From positions 992,001 through 1,056,000 of the forward strand of contig CBDFIW010000003.1 of NCBI GenBank assembly GCA_965248255.1: 64,000 nt of DNA, in the 5' to 3' direction. Positions 8,660 through 17,569 of the stretch are shown piece after piece. Source of the DNA: JAKZVK01 sp965248255 (GTDB lineage: Bacteria; Acidobacteriota; Terriglobia; Bryobacterales; UBA6623). How positions within the stretch are numbered: position 1 is the first letter of the stretch; each line of letters opens with the position of its first letter. A model generated the notes under the pieces. The model worked only from the letters and a program-made list of their open reading frames with translations, was not told where the DNA came from and did no database searches. The position numbers and the translations under genes are program-made.

Positions 8660-10248
8660 TGTTGAAGCCCAATGATAATGTCCCCTTGAGCGCCCAATAG
8701 AAATGTCCCCTAATCTGGACCTCTGCGAGGAGGTGAAAGATTGGGAAGGACATGGATGAGTGCCAAGGAGTTGAGGCGCGGCGAAGTGCTGAGCCGAGTG
8801 AAACGAGGGGAACTGAAGTTGACCGAAGCCACCGCACTGCTGGAGGTCAGCTACCGCCAAGCGAAGCGGCTCAACAAGCGTTACCGAGCAGGCGGGGTCA
8901 AGGCTTTAGTGCACGGTAACGTCGGCCGCGCTTCGAACCGAGCCGATGACAAGCGCCGCGAGCAGGTTCTCGAGTTGGTGCACGCAAACTATGCGGGCGA
9001 GGGGCACGAGCGCTTCGGGCCGACGCTGGCGTCGGAACATCTGGCAGCCGATCAGGGCCTGGAAGTGCCGCGCGAAACGCTGCGGCGCTGGATGCTCGCG
9101 GCGGGCCTGTGGAGCCGGAGTCGCAAGCGCCCACCGCATCGCAGCCGGCGGCAACGCAAAGCGCACTTCGGCGAGCTGATTCAACTCGACGGTTCGCACC
9201 ACCACTGGCTGGAAGGACGCGGCCCGAAAGCCTGTTTGATGAACTTTGTCGATGACGCGACCGGTCTTGCACTGTGCCGCTTCTCGGGCCAGGAAACGAC
9301 CTGGGCCGCGGCCGATCTGCTCCAAGCCTGGGTGCGCCAACACGGCGTTCCCAAGGCGTTGTACTGCGACTGGAAAAACGTCTACCAGCGCCAGCCGACG
9401 TCGCGGGAAGCACTGGAAGGCATCAAGCCCGAGACGCAGTTCGGGCGCATGTGCGCGAAGCTTGGCATTGGCATCATTGCCGCATCGTCGCCGCAAGCCA
9501 AGGGACGTGTCGAACGCCATCACGGCACGCACCAGGACCGCCTGATCAAGAAGATGCGGCTGCGGGGCATCGTTGATTACGAGGCGGCGAACCGTTACCT
9601 CGGCGAGGAGTACTTAGCCGAGCACAACGAGCGCTTCTGCTGCGAGCCGGCGGCGGGAGCGGACTTTCACCAGGCGCTACCCCGCGGCACCGAGCTGCGA
9701 GGGGTGTTCTGCTTGGAATACGAACGAGTGGTGAGCAACGACCAGGTGGTGCGTTTCGAGAATCGTTGTTTGCAGTTGAAGCCGAAACGCAATCAGGGCG
9801 TGGGGGCGGGTGCACGGGTGACGGTCCAACAGGGGCGCGATGAGAGCTTGCAGGTGAGGTTTGAGGGGCACGAGATCGAGCACGAAGTGATCGCCACGCC
9901 GACGCCACGGCTGCGGACGAAGCCGGCACCGCAGGGGAACGTGGTGGCCAGACGCAAGCCGGCGGCGAACCACCCCTGGCGGCGAGCTGTGCTGCGGAAA
10001 ACACGAGCTGCGAATTCATAAGAGGGCTGTGGAAATGCCGGGTCGGATGGAAAGCGTGGAAAACCTTGTGGCGGCAGCCGTGCCGGGCTCGAGGAACCGT
10101 GGATGGTTTTCCACCCTTCCCACCGCCCCTTGGAAATCGCTGCGCGATTCCCACAGTTCCACAGCCCCGACGATGACGATTCTCTCCTATCACCAAGGGG
10201 ACACTTCTACTGGGCTACCGAAGGGGACATTTCTATTGGGCCTTGACA
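8660..10248 (+). mobile_element. IS1202/ISNCY-type insertion sequence, copy 1 (intact)
   Basis: About 1589 bp. Ends were set by aligning the three copies in this window: left end TGTTGAAGCCCAATGATAAT, right end (reverse complement) TGTCAAGGCCCAATAGAAAT. Each end holds two tandem copies of an 18-base motif close to GGGGACATTTCTATTGGG separated by 7-8 bases. The four bases CGGT occur on both flanks (8656-8659, 10249-10252). Between the transposase stop and the right end lies a nested inverted repeat (10024-10034 with 10157-10167; 10056-10065 with 10105-10114). Compare copies at 31199-32786 and 52571-54135. Confidence 0.88.
8741..10021 (+). CDS. ISNCY/IS1202-type DDE transposase (copy 1, full length)
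   Basis: 426 residues. N-terminal helix-turn-helix (LTEATALLEVSYRQAKRLNK), a second DNA-binding helix region (VPRETLRRWML), then an RNase H-like integrase core with D150 (IQLDGSHHHW), D210 (ALYCDWKN) and E258 (GRVERHHGT) as the probable catalytic triad. The C-terminal basic region (LQLKPKRNQ onward) is probably DNA-binding. TTG 8741 is preferred because GAGGAGG lies 7 bases before it; ATG 8756 is an alternative. Uninterrupted frame, so this is the only copy in the window likely to make an active enzyme. Confidence 0.9.
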   Translation: MGRTWMSAKELRRGEVLSRVKRGELKLTEATALLEVSYRQAKRLNKRYRAGGVKALVHGNVGRASNRADDKRREQVLELVHANYAGEGHERFGPTLASEHLAADQGLEVPRETLRRWMLAAGLWSRSRKRPPHRSRRQRKAHFGELIQLDGSHHHWLEGRGPKACLMNFVDDATGLALCRFSGQETTWAAADLLQAWVRQHGVPKALYCDWKNVYQRQPTSREALEGIKPETQFGRMCAKLGIGIIAASSPQAKGRVERHHGTHQDRLIKKMRLRGIVDYEAANRYLGEEYLAEHNERFCCEPAAGADFHQALPRGTELRGVFCLEYERVVSNDQVVRFENRCLQLKPKRNQGVGAGARVTVQQGRDESLQVRFEGHEIEHEVIATPTPRLRTKPAPQGNVVARRKPAANHPWRRAVLRKTRAANS

Positions 10249-10559
10249 CGGTCTGGCAGGGAGGCAGTGTGACAATTGATTTCGATGACTTCAACTACAC
10301 CTCGGGACAGGACATCGGCGATGCCGTGATAGAAGATCCAACGAACGCCGGGGAGAACGTATTCAACGGCAACTCACCTGCCTCTATCGTGAGCCTTAGC
10401 GAGTGGAGAATAGACGCACCCCCGACGCCGACGATGCGGTTCAATTTGAGATGTGAAACCAGTCGACAACGGATGCTGATCAGATGGTCCATGCATGATC
10501 AAACGGGTACCGGCAGGGGATCCCCCTGGTCTCTCTACTTCCTGGCGGTCGGGAACTAG
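10249..10559 (+). pseudogene. 3' remnant of a gene interrupted by IS copy 1
   Basis: An open frame enters from the IS edge and ends at TAG 10557-10559, reading GGSVTIDFDDFNYTSGQDIG and ending SPWSLYFLAVGN. I do not recognise the family. Removing the IS with one CGGT copy joins ATG 8637 (MTQSVDS) in frame with this remnant, giving a 109-residue protein divergent from rhaB. The upstream contribution is only eight codons, so that reconstruction is suggestive rather than proven. Confidence 0.5.
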
Positions 10560-11430
10560 AGAGCAGAAGCAACCCACTAGACTCGCTAGCAGCCCGTGGC
10601 GGACGTGCACGTTTTCAGGCGGATTAAACCGCAGGGGAAAAAGGCCTCGGCGCACCCACCCGGCTCCAAAGCAGTTGAAAGTGTCGCAATTTTTAGGCGA
10701 AAGACGACAGCTGGGGGTCGGAGCAGCTGATGTGGCCCCTGGCATGGTTCTTTGGGTAGATCGGCCGAAAAAACAAGGCCCAGAGAAGACGCTGGAGGCG
10801 CTCTCGGAGGAAAGTCGGGGACTTGTTGCCCGCCCAGGCAGGCGGCCCATCTCGCCACCGTTCTGGCCTAGCCGCGAAGCGGCGACCGGATGCCACCCGG
10901 ATCGTAGGGGTGGACCGCTGCGTCCACCCATCAGCCCGCCCTCGGCACGCTGCCCGGTCCCACCGCAACTCGCCCGCGGACCGAATCGTAGGGGTGGACC
11001 GCTGCGTCCACCCATCAGCCCACCCTCGGCACGCTGCCCGCCCCCACCGCAACTCGCCCGCAGACGTGTCGCGCGCCCTCGGCGTACCGAGCCCCGCTCG
11101 GCTCTTGTCCCGCCCGGACCCCCTTGTGCCCCAACTCGGCGTAACACCGTCGGACCGCCACTCGGAGCCGCAGGCGTGAGCCTGCGTTGACCAACCGCCA
11201 ACGACGCGCCAAACCCACTTGCAGCGCCACCGCCCGGCCCGCCACTTCAGAGGCACGGACGGAAGTCCGCGCTGGCTGCGCGCCTTCCACTCAACCACCC
11301 ATTTCAGTCACAGAACTTTAAAAACACGATCTCCCGCATTTACAACAACTTGCCCAACCAGGCCCCCTGTCACCCCAATCCCCAACGGTATCCTGAAAGT
11401 GAAGTACGCCGGTCCATTGGCCGGCGCTAC
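10560..11430. other. 870-bp gene-poor stretch
   Basis: I see no convincing gene. Open frames here are long because of high GC, run on both strands at once and show Pro/Arg-rich low-complexity translations. The stretch holds an 84-bp tandem repeat (10901-11068) and reads like intergenic debris between the IS-truncated gene and the KSTGPRT protein. Confidence 0.6.
10901..11068. repeat. two tandem units of about 84 bp with an internal palindrome
   Basis: Unit 1 starts ATCGTAGGGGTGGACCGCTG at 10901; unit 2 starts with the same bases at 10985 and the units stay close through CTCGGCACGCTGCCCG and CCACCGCAACTCGCCCGC. Each unit carries an inverted repeat (GGGTGGAC, short spacer, GTCCACCC). A related palindrome occurs at about 57484-57510 beside a VOC gene stop. 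It does not code convincingly. Confidence 0.7.
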
Positions 11431-11431
11431 G

Positions 11432-11464
11432 GCCGCGCGGTCCAACCGTGCGGCTTTTTATTTA
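11432..11464 (+). terminator. terminator-like hairpin directly upstream of a ribosome binding site
   Basis: GCCGCGCGGT, a short CCA loop, ACCGTGCGGC, then TTTTTATTT: a strong GC stem with one internal mismatch followed by a T tract. A second hairpin (about 11408-11427, CGCCGG paired with CCGGCG) precedes it. The Shine-Dalgarno GGAGGAAA follows within a few bases and ATG lies at 11480. It could end upstream transcription or act as an attenuator for the next gene. Confidence 0.6.
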
Positions 11465-11479
11465 CCGGAGGAAAAAACT

Positions 11480-12415
11480 ATGGCCACTGAGGCCCAACGG
11501 AAGGCGAACCGTCAAAACGCAAAGAAATCAACCGGCCCCCGCACCGCCGAGGGCAAAGCTCACAGTTCCAAAAACGCACTCAAGCACGGCCTCCTTGCAC
11601 AAGACGCCGTCATGGCCGGCGAGGACCCGGCCGAGTTCGACCGTTGCTTCCAGCAACTCGAAGAGAACATCTTCCCCAAGAACGCCATCGAATTCGCGCT
11701 CGTGCGCCAGATCGCCGACGCCGAATGGCGCCTGCGCCGCATCGCGCGCCTCGAAGCCGGCCTCCTCACCCAGCACTGCACCAGCACCAGCCGTTTCACC
11801 CAGGAGCACTACCCCCAGACAGTCCTGCCCGGCCGCGACGGCGAGAACCAACTCCTGGGCAAGAGCATGCAGGACCACACCCAATCCCTCGCCAACCTGG
11901 CCCGCTACACCACCCTGATGAGCCGCAACTTGATGCGGGCGTTGAACATGATCCGGCAGTTGCGCGCCGACGAAGCCCGCTACCGCGAGAACATCGATCC
12001 CAAGACCGGGGCCATCCACCGTCCGACCCTGACCGACCCGGACCCCTACAACACGCCCGACCCGCTGGAACCGCAACCGACGCGGTACGAGCCGCCCGCG
12101 GCGGCAGCGCAAACGTCAGGCCCCATCGGCTTCCGCGCGAACGAGCCCAGTGCTCAAGCCCGTAGCGCGGATCTCGGTTTTGCGATCCGCGGCCTTTCCT
12201 CCCAGCCCACGCCCAGCGGCCGGCCGAATCACGAATCACGATTCACGAATCACCAAACACGCATCACCAATCACCCATCACGAAAGCAGGCCCGAAAAAA
12301 CAAACGAACCCAAAGCCCCCTGAAATCAAAGGGTTTGAGCGTCGCCAAATCACGAAACACGAATCACGAAACACGCCCGCCGCCCAAGCCCCGAGCCGCG
12401 GCGCAGCGGAGGTGA
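11480..12415 (+). CDS. conserved KSTGPRT-type hypothetical protein with repeat-derived tail
   Basis: 311 residues from ATG 11480, which follows a strong GGAGGAAAAAACT site. The N-terminus (ANRQNAKKSTGPRTAEGKA, then SSKNALKHGLLAQDA) is a pattern I associate with multicopy hypothetical proteins in Acidobacteria and Planctomycetes; function unknown. A helical middle (residues 40-180, QIADAEWRLRRIARLEAGLL) follows. The last 80 residues are low-complexity: NHESRFTNHQTRITNHPSR is encoded by AATCACGA-type DNA repeats, suggesting the reading frame runs into intergenic repeat sequence. The functional part is probably the first 200 residues. Confidence 0.7.
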   Translation: MATEAQRKANRQNAKKSTGPRTAEGKAHSSKNALKHGLLAQDAVMAGEDPAEFDRCFQQLEENIFPKNAIEFALVRQIADAEWRLRRIARLEAGLLTQHCTSTSRFTQEHYPQTVLPGRDGENQLLGKSMQDHTQSLANLARYTTLMSRNLMRALNMIRQLRADEARYRENIDPKTGAIHRPTLTDPDPYNTPDPLEPQPTRYEPPAAAAQTSGPIGFRANEPSAQARSADLGFAIRGLSSQPTPSGRPNHESRFTNHQTRITNHPSRKQARKNKRTQSPLKSKGLSVAKSRNTNHETRPPPKPRAAAQRR

Positions 12416-12753
12416 TGGGGAGGTAACGGCCACCAACAACCCAAAAACAACGTCGAGGCGAAGGTCAACATGAGACGCTACACCCCCAGTACGCCCAACA
12501 GTCAGCGCGCCCGCGGTCGAGGTAGCGCGGACGCCCACGTCTGCCGCATCGACACTGATGCTCGGGCCAACTATGGCCGGCGTGTGGCGTAAGCCTCCAG
12601 GCTTGGCCCGTGGGAGATTCACTGACCGATTCCTCGGTTCTCAGGCCCTCGATCCACCACCGCTGCCCGGTCCCCAGCACACCAGCCCCAGCCCCAGCAA
12701 AACCGTATGGGATAATCTCGGAAAAGGAACGGCATCGACTCCCAAGCACAATC
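12416..12753. other. intergenic stretch with partial palindromic repeat
   Basis: No gene seen. At 12582 onward the sequence GTGTGGCGTAAGCCTCCAGG, followed by GATTCCTCGG and CTCAGG, matches the left part of the 137-bp palindromic element at 29569-29705. The open frame of the following DUF1501 gene extends back into this region, but the translated residues are not protein-like. Confidence 0.5.
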
Positions 12754-14202
12754 GTGACGCGTCGCCAGCCAACACCCAGCCCGCTGACCCGCCGGGAACT
12801 CCTCTTTCGCTCAGCTAACGGCTTCGGCGGCCTAGCCTTGGCGGCACTGTTGGCTGACAAGCAGGCATCGGCGGCCGCGGCAGACCGCGGCGTCAACCCG
12901 ATGGCGCCACTGGCGCCGCACCACGAGCCTAGAGCCAAGTCGGTCATCTTCTTGTTCATGGACGGCGGCCCGTCGCAGGTTGACTCGTTCGATCCCAAGC
13001 CGCGGCTCGCAAAAGAGAATGGGCAGCCCATCCCGATGGAGACGCCCACCACGGTGTTCAACATCTCGAACCAAGTGTTCGCGTCTCCGTTCGAGTTCGG
13101 CCGGCACGGTGAGTCGGGTGCTTGGGTGAGCGAGCTGTTCCCGAACGTGGCGACGTGTGTAGATGACATGGCGATCATCCGCTCGATGGTTGCCGACCAC
13201 TCCGAGCACACCGCCGCGAACTACTTCATGCACACGGGGTCGGGCTTTCAAGGACGTCCGTCGATGGGCGCCTGGGTGACGTACGGCCTCGGCAGCCACT
13301 GCGACAACTTGCCGGGTTTCGTGGTGCTCGATAGCGGATTGATTCCGCCGGGCGGGTTGGATGTGCTGGGCAGCGGATTCCTACCGGCGGCCTACCAAGG
13401 GATGCTATTCCGCCGCGGCAAGCACCCCATCGCCGACATCCGGTCGCGCGAGCAACGGCCCGACCTGCAGCAGGGCAAGATGGGTCTGTTGCGGCGTCTC
13501 AATCAAGGCGTGCTCGACCGTTTCGGACGGCTGACCGAGTTGGAGGCGACCATCTCGAACTATGAGTTGGCGTATCGCATGCAGTCCGCCGTGCCCGACC
13601 TGCTCGACCTCAGCAGCGAGAGCGAGGTGACCAAGAAGCTCTACGGCCTGGACGATCCGGAGACCGAGGAGTTCGGCCGGCAGTGCCTGCTGGCGCGGCG
13701 CATGGTCGAGCGTGGCGTGCGATTTCTGGAACTGTTGACGCCCCAACGCCAAGGGCAAGATCGCTGGGACCAGCACACCCGACTCAACGAGGGTCACCGT
13801 ATCAACTCCAAAGCCACCGACAAGCCGATTGCGGGCTTGCTAAAGGATTTGAAAGCTCGCGGGATGCTCGACGAGACGCTGGTCGTGTGGGGAGGCGAGT
13901 TCGGCCGGACGCCGACGGCGCAGATGCGCGGCGCCTCACCCGCCGAGTGGGGCCGCGACCACAATCCGTTTGGGTTCACAATGTGGATGGCCGGCGGCGG
14001 CTCGAAGGGCGGTACGGTCTACGGCGCGACGGACGACTATGGCTACTTCGCCGTCGAGAACAAAGTCCACGTGCATGACCTGCACGCCACGATCCTTCAC
14101 CTGTTGGGCCTCGACCACAAGCAACTCACCTTCCGTTTCAGCGGACGGGATATGCGCCTCACCGACGTCGCGGGTGAAGTCGTCCACGACGTCCTGGCTT
14201 GA
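12754..14202 (+). CDS. DUF1501 family (sulfatase-like) Tat-exported protein
   Basis: 482 residues from GTG 12754. Twin-arginine-type leader TRRELLFRSANGFGGLALAA, then the DUF1501 core: SVIFLFMDGGPSQVDSFDPKP (alkaline-phosphatase-like fold, metal-binding start), SMVADHSEHTAANYFMHTGS, PGFVVLDSG, LVVWGGEFGRTPTAQ and HDLHATILHLLGLDH. The fold suggests a metal-dependent hydrolase, but no substrate is established. The start is uncertain: the frame is open further upstream through repeat DNA, and GTG 12754 is the last start before the leader. DUF1501 genes usually pair with a PSCyt1/DUF1549/DUF1553 gene; here that type is 48 kb away at the window end. Confidence 0.85.
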   Translation: MTRRQPTPSPLTRRELLFRSANGFGGLALAALLADKQASAAAADRGVNPMAPLAPHHEPRAKSVIFLFMDGGPSQVDSFDPKPRLAKENGQPIPMETPTTVFNISNQVFASPFEFGRHGESGAWVSELFPNVATCVDDMAIIRSMVADHSEHTAANYFMHTGSGFQGRPSMGAWVTYGLGSHCDNLPGFVVLDSGLIPPGGLDVLGSGFLPAAYQGMLFRRGKHPIADIRSREQRPDLQQGKMGLLRRLNQGVLDRFGRLTELEATISNYELAYRMQSAVPDLLDLSSESEVTKKLYGLDDPETEEFGRQCLLARRMVERGVRFLELLTPQRQGQDRWDQHTRLNEGHRINSKATDKPIAGLLKDLKARGMLDETLVVWGGEFGRTPTAQMRGASPAEWGRDHNPFGFTMWMAGGGSKGGTVYGATDDYGYFAVENKVHVHDLHATILHLLGLDHKQLTFRFSGRDMRLTDVAGEVVHDVLA

Positions 14203-14325
14203 AGCGGGTAGCGCGTGAAGGTGTCGGTGACACGAGCCGGTCCGAACTAGAGCGCGCCCAAGCAACGGCGCGGAGGAGGAGGCACGGCAACCTTCGCACG
14301 GCAGTGCCCGGTCCCTGCCCTTCGA

Positions 14326-15975
14326 CTACAGAGGCACCGATACCCGCAGATTCGATCCCTGACCCGGGTGGGATTCGAGACTGAGATCGCCGCCGAGCGT
14401 GCGGACACGCTGCTTGATACTCTGCGGGCCCATTCGCATCAGGTCGAGCTCTTCCAGGCTGTAGCGACCGCCGCAGCGGAAGCCCCGGCCGTTGTCGTGA
14501 ACCGTGACGTATAGTTGGCCGTTCTTTTGCTCCACTGAAAACAGCACATGCGTCGCGTGCGCGTGTTTGTGAATATTACTGAGCGCTTCGCGAATCACTT
14601 GCAGTAATTCGGTCGTCAGCTTGCCGCCCGGCGTTACGTCGGCTTCCTGCCCGTTCACGAAGGTGACGGCGACGCCGCTCTCCTTCTGAAAACCGTCAAC
14701 AAGGCGCCGCGCTGACAGCATCAGCGACGAGCTGTCGGTCTCGACGTGCCTCATACGGTGAACGAACGTCCGCATTTCCGCGACCAGCTTGCGCGAGAAC
14801 TGCTGCAGCGACTCGAGTTCGGTTTCCGCCACCTCGGGGTCGCGGTGGATCATACGGCGGATGATTTCGAGCCGCATCTCAAAGCTAATCATGCTCTGCA
14901 GCGCACCATCATGCAGGTCATGCGCGATGCGTTCGCTTTCGTACTCGCAGGCGGCCACCTCGGTCCGCTTCAGAGCCAGTAGGTGGCGAGCGACGGCGCT
15001 GAAGGACCGGCTCGCTTCCCGCAGCGCCTTACAGTCGGAGCGGCGTACGTTCGAAACACTGTTGTAGAGCAGCAGCCGACCCATCGGTTTCTTGCCATCG
15101 AAGAGACCACAACTCATGCAGTTGTAGATCTCGAACTTCTGAATCACGAAAGGGTGAAGATCCAGTTCGCGCGTTCCTCGGGCAGCGCCTTCGTCTTCGG
15201 AGAGTTGATTGGAATAGAAGTTAAGACGCCCAGGGCGCAGCCGGTCCCACTCAGGGTCGGCATCGAAGCGGGAGGACGGCTCGCCGTTCGACTGCCGGGG
15301 GTGGTGAACGATGGCGCTGTATCCGAGATCTTCGTCCCACACGGCTAGGATCGCACCGGAACAGTGGAGCCAAGTCGCTAGCCGCTCCAGTGTGGACTCC
15401 ACCGCCGACACGACGTCCGATTCGCCTCTGCTGGTCGCCGGGCTCAACAGAGCCGAGATTTCGCGCTCTTTTTGAAAGCTGCGATGGGACGTGTAGTAGG
15501 CCAGCGAACTCCCGACAAGCAGAAGAAGAAGAAGAAGGAATCCGTGGGGGAAAGGAGAGGCCACGAAATCACTTCGTGCGAGCCAGACGCCGTAGACCAC
15601 GAGTCCAAGCACCGAGATGGCGATCACTTCGCGGGCGCTGTGAAGCAGAGTCGCCTCGGTCAGCAGGAAGTAGAACATCAACAGGGTCAAAACGGTCTTG
15701 CCGGAGTCACCCCACAGCACCAGCACCGAGATGGCCACCAGGTCAGCCAAGAGAATGCGAACGGCATGATTGCGAATCAGCGAGCGGCCGCGTGGGCCCA
15801 CGAGAATCGCCGTGTAGACGGCGAACAGAAGAGCCAGCGTCCACTTGCCGGCCTCGGCGTCGCGAGGGCTGCCGGCCACTTCGGCCACGATATAGGCCGC
15901 CGCCAGGAACAGACGCACGAAACCCAAGTGCCGCACGCGGCGATCACGAAAAGCGAGTTCTTCGCTAAACGGCAT
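14326..15975 (-). CDS. membrane sensor histidine kinase (HisKA_3/NarX-like)
   Basis: 549 residues from ATG 15975. About six hydrophobic segments in the first 160 residues (one ends in seven consecutive leucines, encoded by a GAA-rich stretch on the plus strand), then a GAF-like region (about 180-335) with CMSC near 286. The HisKA_3 H-box is AHDLHDGALQSM (His352), and the HATPase shows REALSNIHKHAHATHV and VHDNGRGF. The DLHDG form is typical of kinases that pair with NarL/LuxR-type regulators. No regulator is adjacent, so it is an orphan here. A GTG at 16083 would add 36 polar residues and is less likely. Confidence 0.87.
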   Translation of the reverse strand: MPFSEELAFRDRRVRHLGFVRLFLAAAYIVAEVAGSPRDAEAGKWTLALLFAVYTAILVGPRGRSLIRNHAVRILLADLVAISVLVLWGDSGKTVLTLLMFYFLLTEATLLHSAREVIAISVLGLVVYGVWLARSDFVASPFPHGFLLLLLLLVGSSLAYYTSHRSFQKEREISALLSPATSRGESDVVSAVESTLERLATWLHCSGAILAVWDEDLGYSAIVHHPRQSNGEPSSRFDADPEWDRLRPGRLNFYSNQLSEDEGAARGTRELDLHPFVIQKFEIYNCMSCGLFDGKKPMGRLLLYNSVSNVRRSDCKALREASRSFSAVARHLLALKRTEVAACEYESERIAHDLHDGALQSMISFEMRLEIIRRMIHRDPEVAETELESLQQFSRKLVAEMRTFVHRMRHVETDSSSLMLSARRLVDGFQKESGVAVTFVNGQEADVTPGGKLTTELLQVIREALSNIHKHAHATHVLFSVEQKNGQLYVTVHDNGRGFRCGGRYSLEELDLMRMGPQSIKQRVRTLGGDLSLESHPGQGSNLRVSVPL

Positions 15976-16174
15976 TCGTGAGTCTCGAGACGAAGAAGCG
16001 AAAAGGTGTTTCCTATCGCGTATTCTAACCCACCGCTGAGCCGAATCCTCTGGGATAAGAGCTGGAGGCTTGCGGCTCACCACTCTTTAAGGGCCCGGCA
16101 CCACAACTGCTGAAGCAGCTGCTGCCTGACTGGCGGGCCGAACAGAGAACATCAAAGGGCGTACGGAGGGAAGG

Positions 16175-17437
16175 TCAGCCCAAGAACGGGCCGGTCACTT
16201 CGAAGGTGATCCCGTCTTCGGACTGGCCCGTTTCGCCCCGTTGCGAGCTGAAGTAGAGGCGGGCTCCGGACGGATCAAACACGGGACCGGTGATCTCGGA
16301 GCCGTCGTGGCCGACCAGGTGAACCACGGGTACCGGGCCGTGGCCGCGTGCAATGGTGCAGATCTGGTTGTCGCCACCGTCTTCGGCGACGAGGACGTCT
16401 CCGGCCGCGCTGACGGTGACGTTGTCTACGCCCGTCAGGCAGGCGTCCTCGAAGTGATTGTCATCGTAGACAATCTCGATGGTACTCGTCTCGACGTCGT
16501 AGGCCCAAACCCTCCCGTCCTGTGTGGTCGTGAAGAAGACCATGCCATTGTGAAACCACATGCCTTCCCCACCCTTGAAGAGGGTCGCCTTCGGGGCCTG
16601 CAGCCGAGTGGGTCGACGGGATCCGCCGGGGTCCGGAATGCGGTGCCAGACCACACGGCCTTCCTCCCCGCCGAGGACTTGGGCAGCTTCGAGACGTCCC
16701 GAGGAGAGATCGGGCGCGCCTTGGTCGTTGAGTGCGTCGGGCCCAAAACGGTAGAGGAGCCCGTCTCCGCGGTCCTCGGTCAGGTAGATATGATTGCGAA
16801 CGGGATCGACAACCGCCGCTTCGTGCTTGAACACACCCAGGGCAGGCCAGACGATCGCACTGCGCTCCCCAAACGGGTCGCATTCCCAAACGCGGCCCTC
16901 ATCAAACTCCTCGCAGGAGAGCCAAGTGCCCCAGGGCGTCGAGCCCCCGGCGCAGTTGGCGCTGGTGTTTTCGAGAATGGGGTAGGCGTTGACAACTTGT
17001 CCGTCGGCGTCGAAGCGAAGGGCTCCCGCGCCGCCCCCGCCTCCACCCACTTCGGCGTTAGAGACGTAGACCCAGCCGCCGTCCTTCCCAGTGAAGACCG
17101 CAGCTCCATCGGGAGCGGCGTGCCAAGGATAGCCACAGCCCGGGACCGGCTCTTGGCTGGAGCGCGCGATGACCCGCGACGTGAACCCCTGGGCAAGTCG
17201 TAGGCCGTTGGCGTCCGGCTCCTGGAGTCGACCGAGCTTGGCCAGGTTGGTCCCGAGACGATCGACGTGCCGTCCACTCGGTTTCTCCGCTGTGGGGGCT
17301 GTGGACTCCCGGCAACTCGAGAGCAGCGAGCCGGTGAAGAGTACACCCATGCCGGCCAGTCCATGGCGCAGGACTTCGCGCCTCCCGCGACGCGTGAGAG
17401 GCGGCGAGTGCTCTGTTGAGTTGGGGCTCCGGCGCAT
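16175..17437 (-). CDS. PhoX-like (DUF839) secreted phosphatase family protein
   Basis: 420 residues. Tat leader TRRGRREVLRHGLAGMG followed by GSLLSSC, which could also be a lipobox. The body is a DUF839/PhoX-type propeller: TSANCAGGSTPWGTWLSCEE contains the Cys and Glu that in PhoX bind the Fe/Ca cofactor; GVFKHEAAVVDP, YLTEDRGDGLLYRF and VAEDGGDNQICTI are further family signatures. PhoX hydrolyses phosphate monoesters outside the cytoplasm; activity here is inferred. It stands alone between the sensor kinase and a small membrane protein. Confidence 0.85.
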   Translation of the reverse strand: MRRSPNSTEHSPPLTRRGRREVLRHGLAGMGVLFTGSLLSSCRESTAPTAEKPSGRHVDRLGTNLAKLGRLQEPDANGLRLAQGFTSRVIARSSQEPVPGCGYPWHAAPDGAAVFTGKDGGWVYVSNAEVGGGGGGAGALRFDADGQVVNAYPILENTSANCAGGSTPWGTWLSCEEFDEGRVWECDPFGERSAIVWPALGVFKHEAAVVDPVRNHIYLTEDRGDGLLYRFGPDALNDQGAPDLSSGRLEAAQVLGGEEGRVVWHRIPDPGGSRRPTRLQAPKATLFKGGEGMWFHNGMVFFTTTQDGRVWAYDVETSTIEIVYDDNHFEDACLTGVDNVTVSAAGDVLVAEDGGDNQICTIARGHGPVPVVHLVGHDGSEITGPVFDPSGARLYFSSQRGETGQSEDGITFEVTGPFLG

Positions 17438-17569
17438 GCTGGCTGCGGCGACACCGAGGAGCTGGAGTTCTGAACTTCCCCGGTGTAGGGTGATTATAAC
17501 GGATGATAATGACAGTACGCATCAGGTAGTCCTTCAGCCTGAGGTGCGCGGCACGGTAGGAGCAGCTCG

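Noticed and set aside
8660..10248. Repeated GGGGACAT...TTGGG motifs as a possible CRISPR or phage attachment array
   Set aside because: Only two copies per end, short constant spacing and positions at IS termini; these are transposase end repeats.
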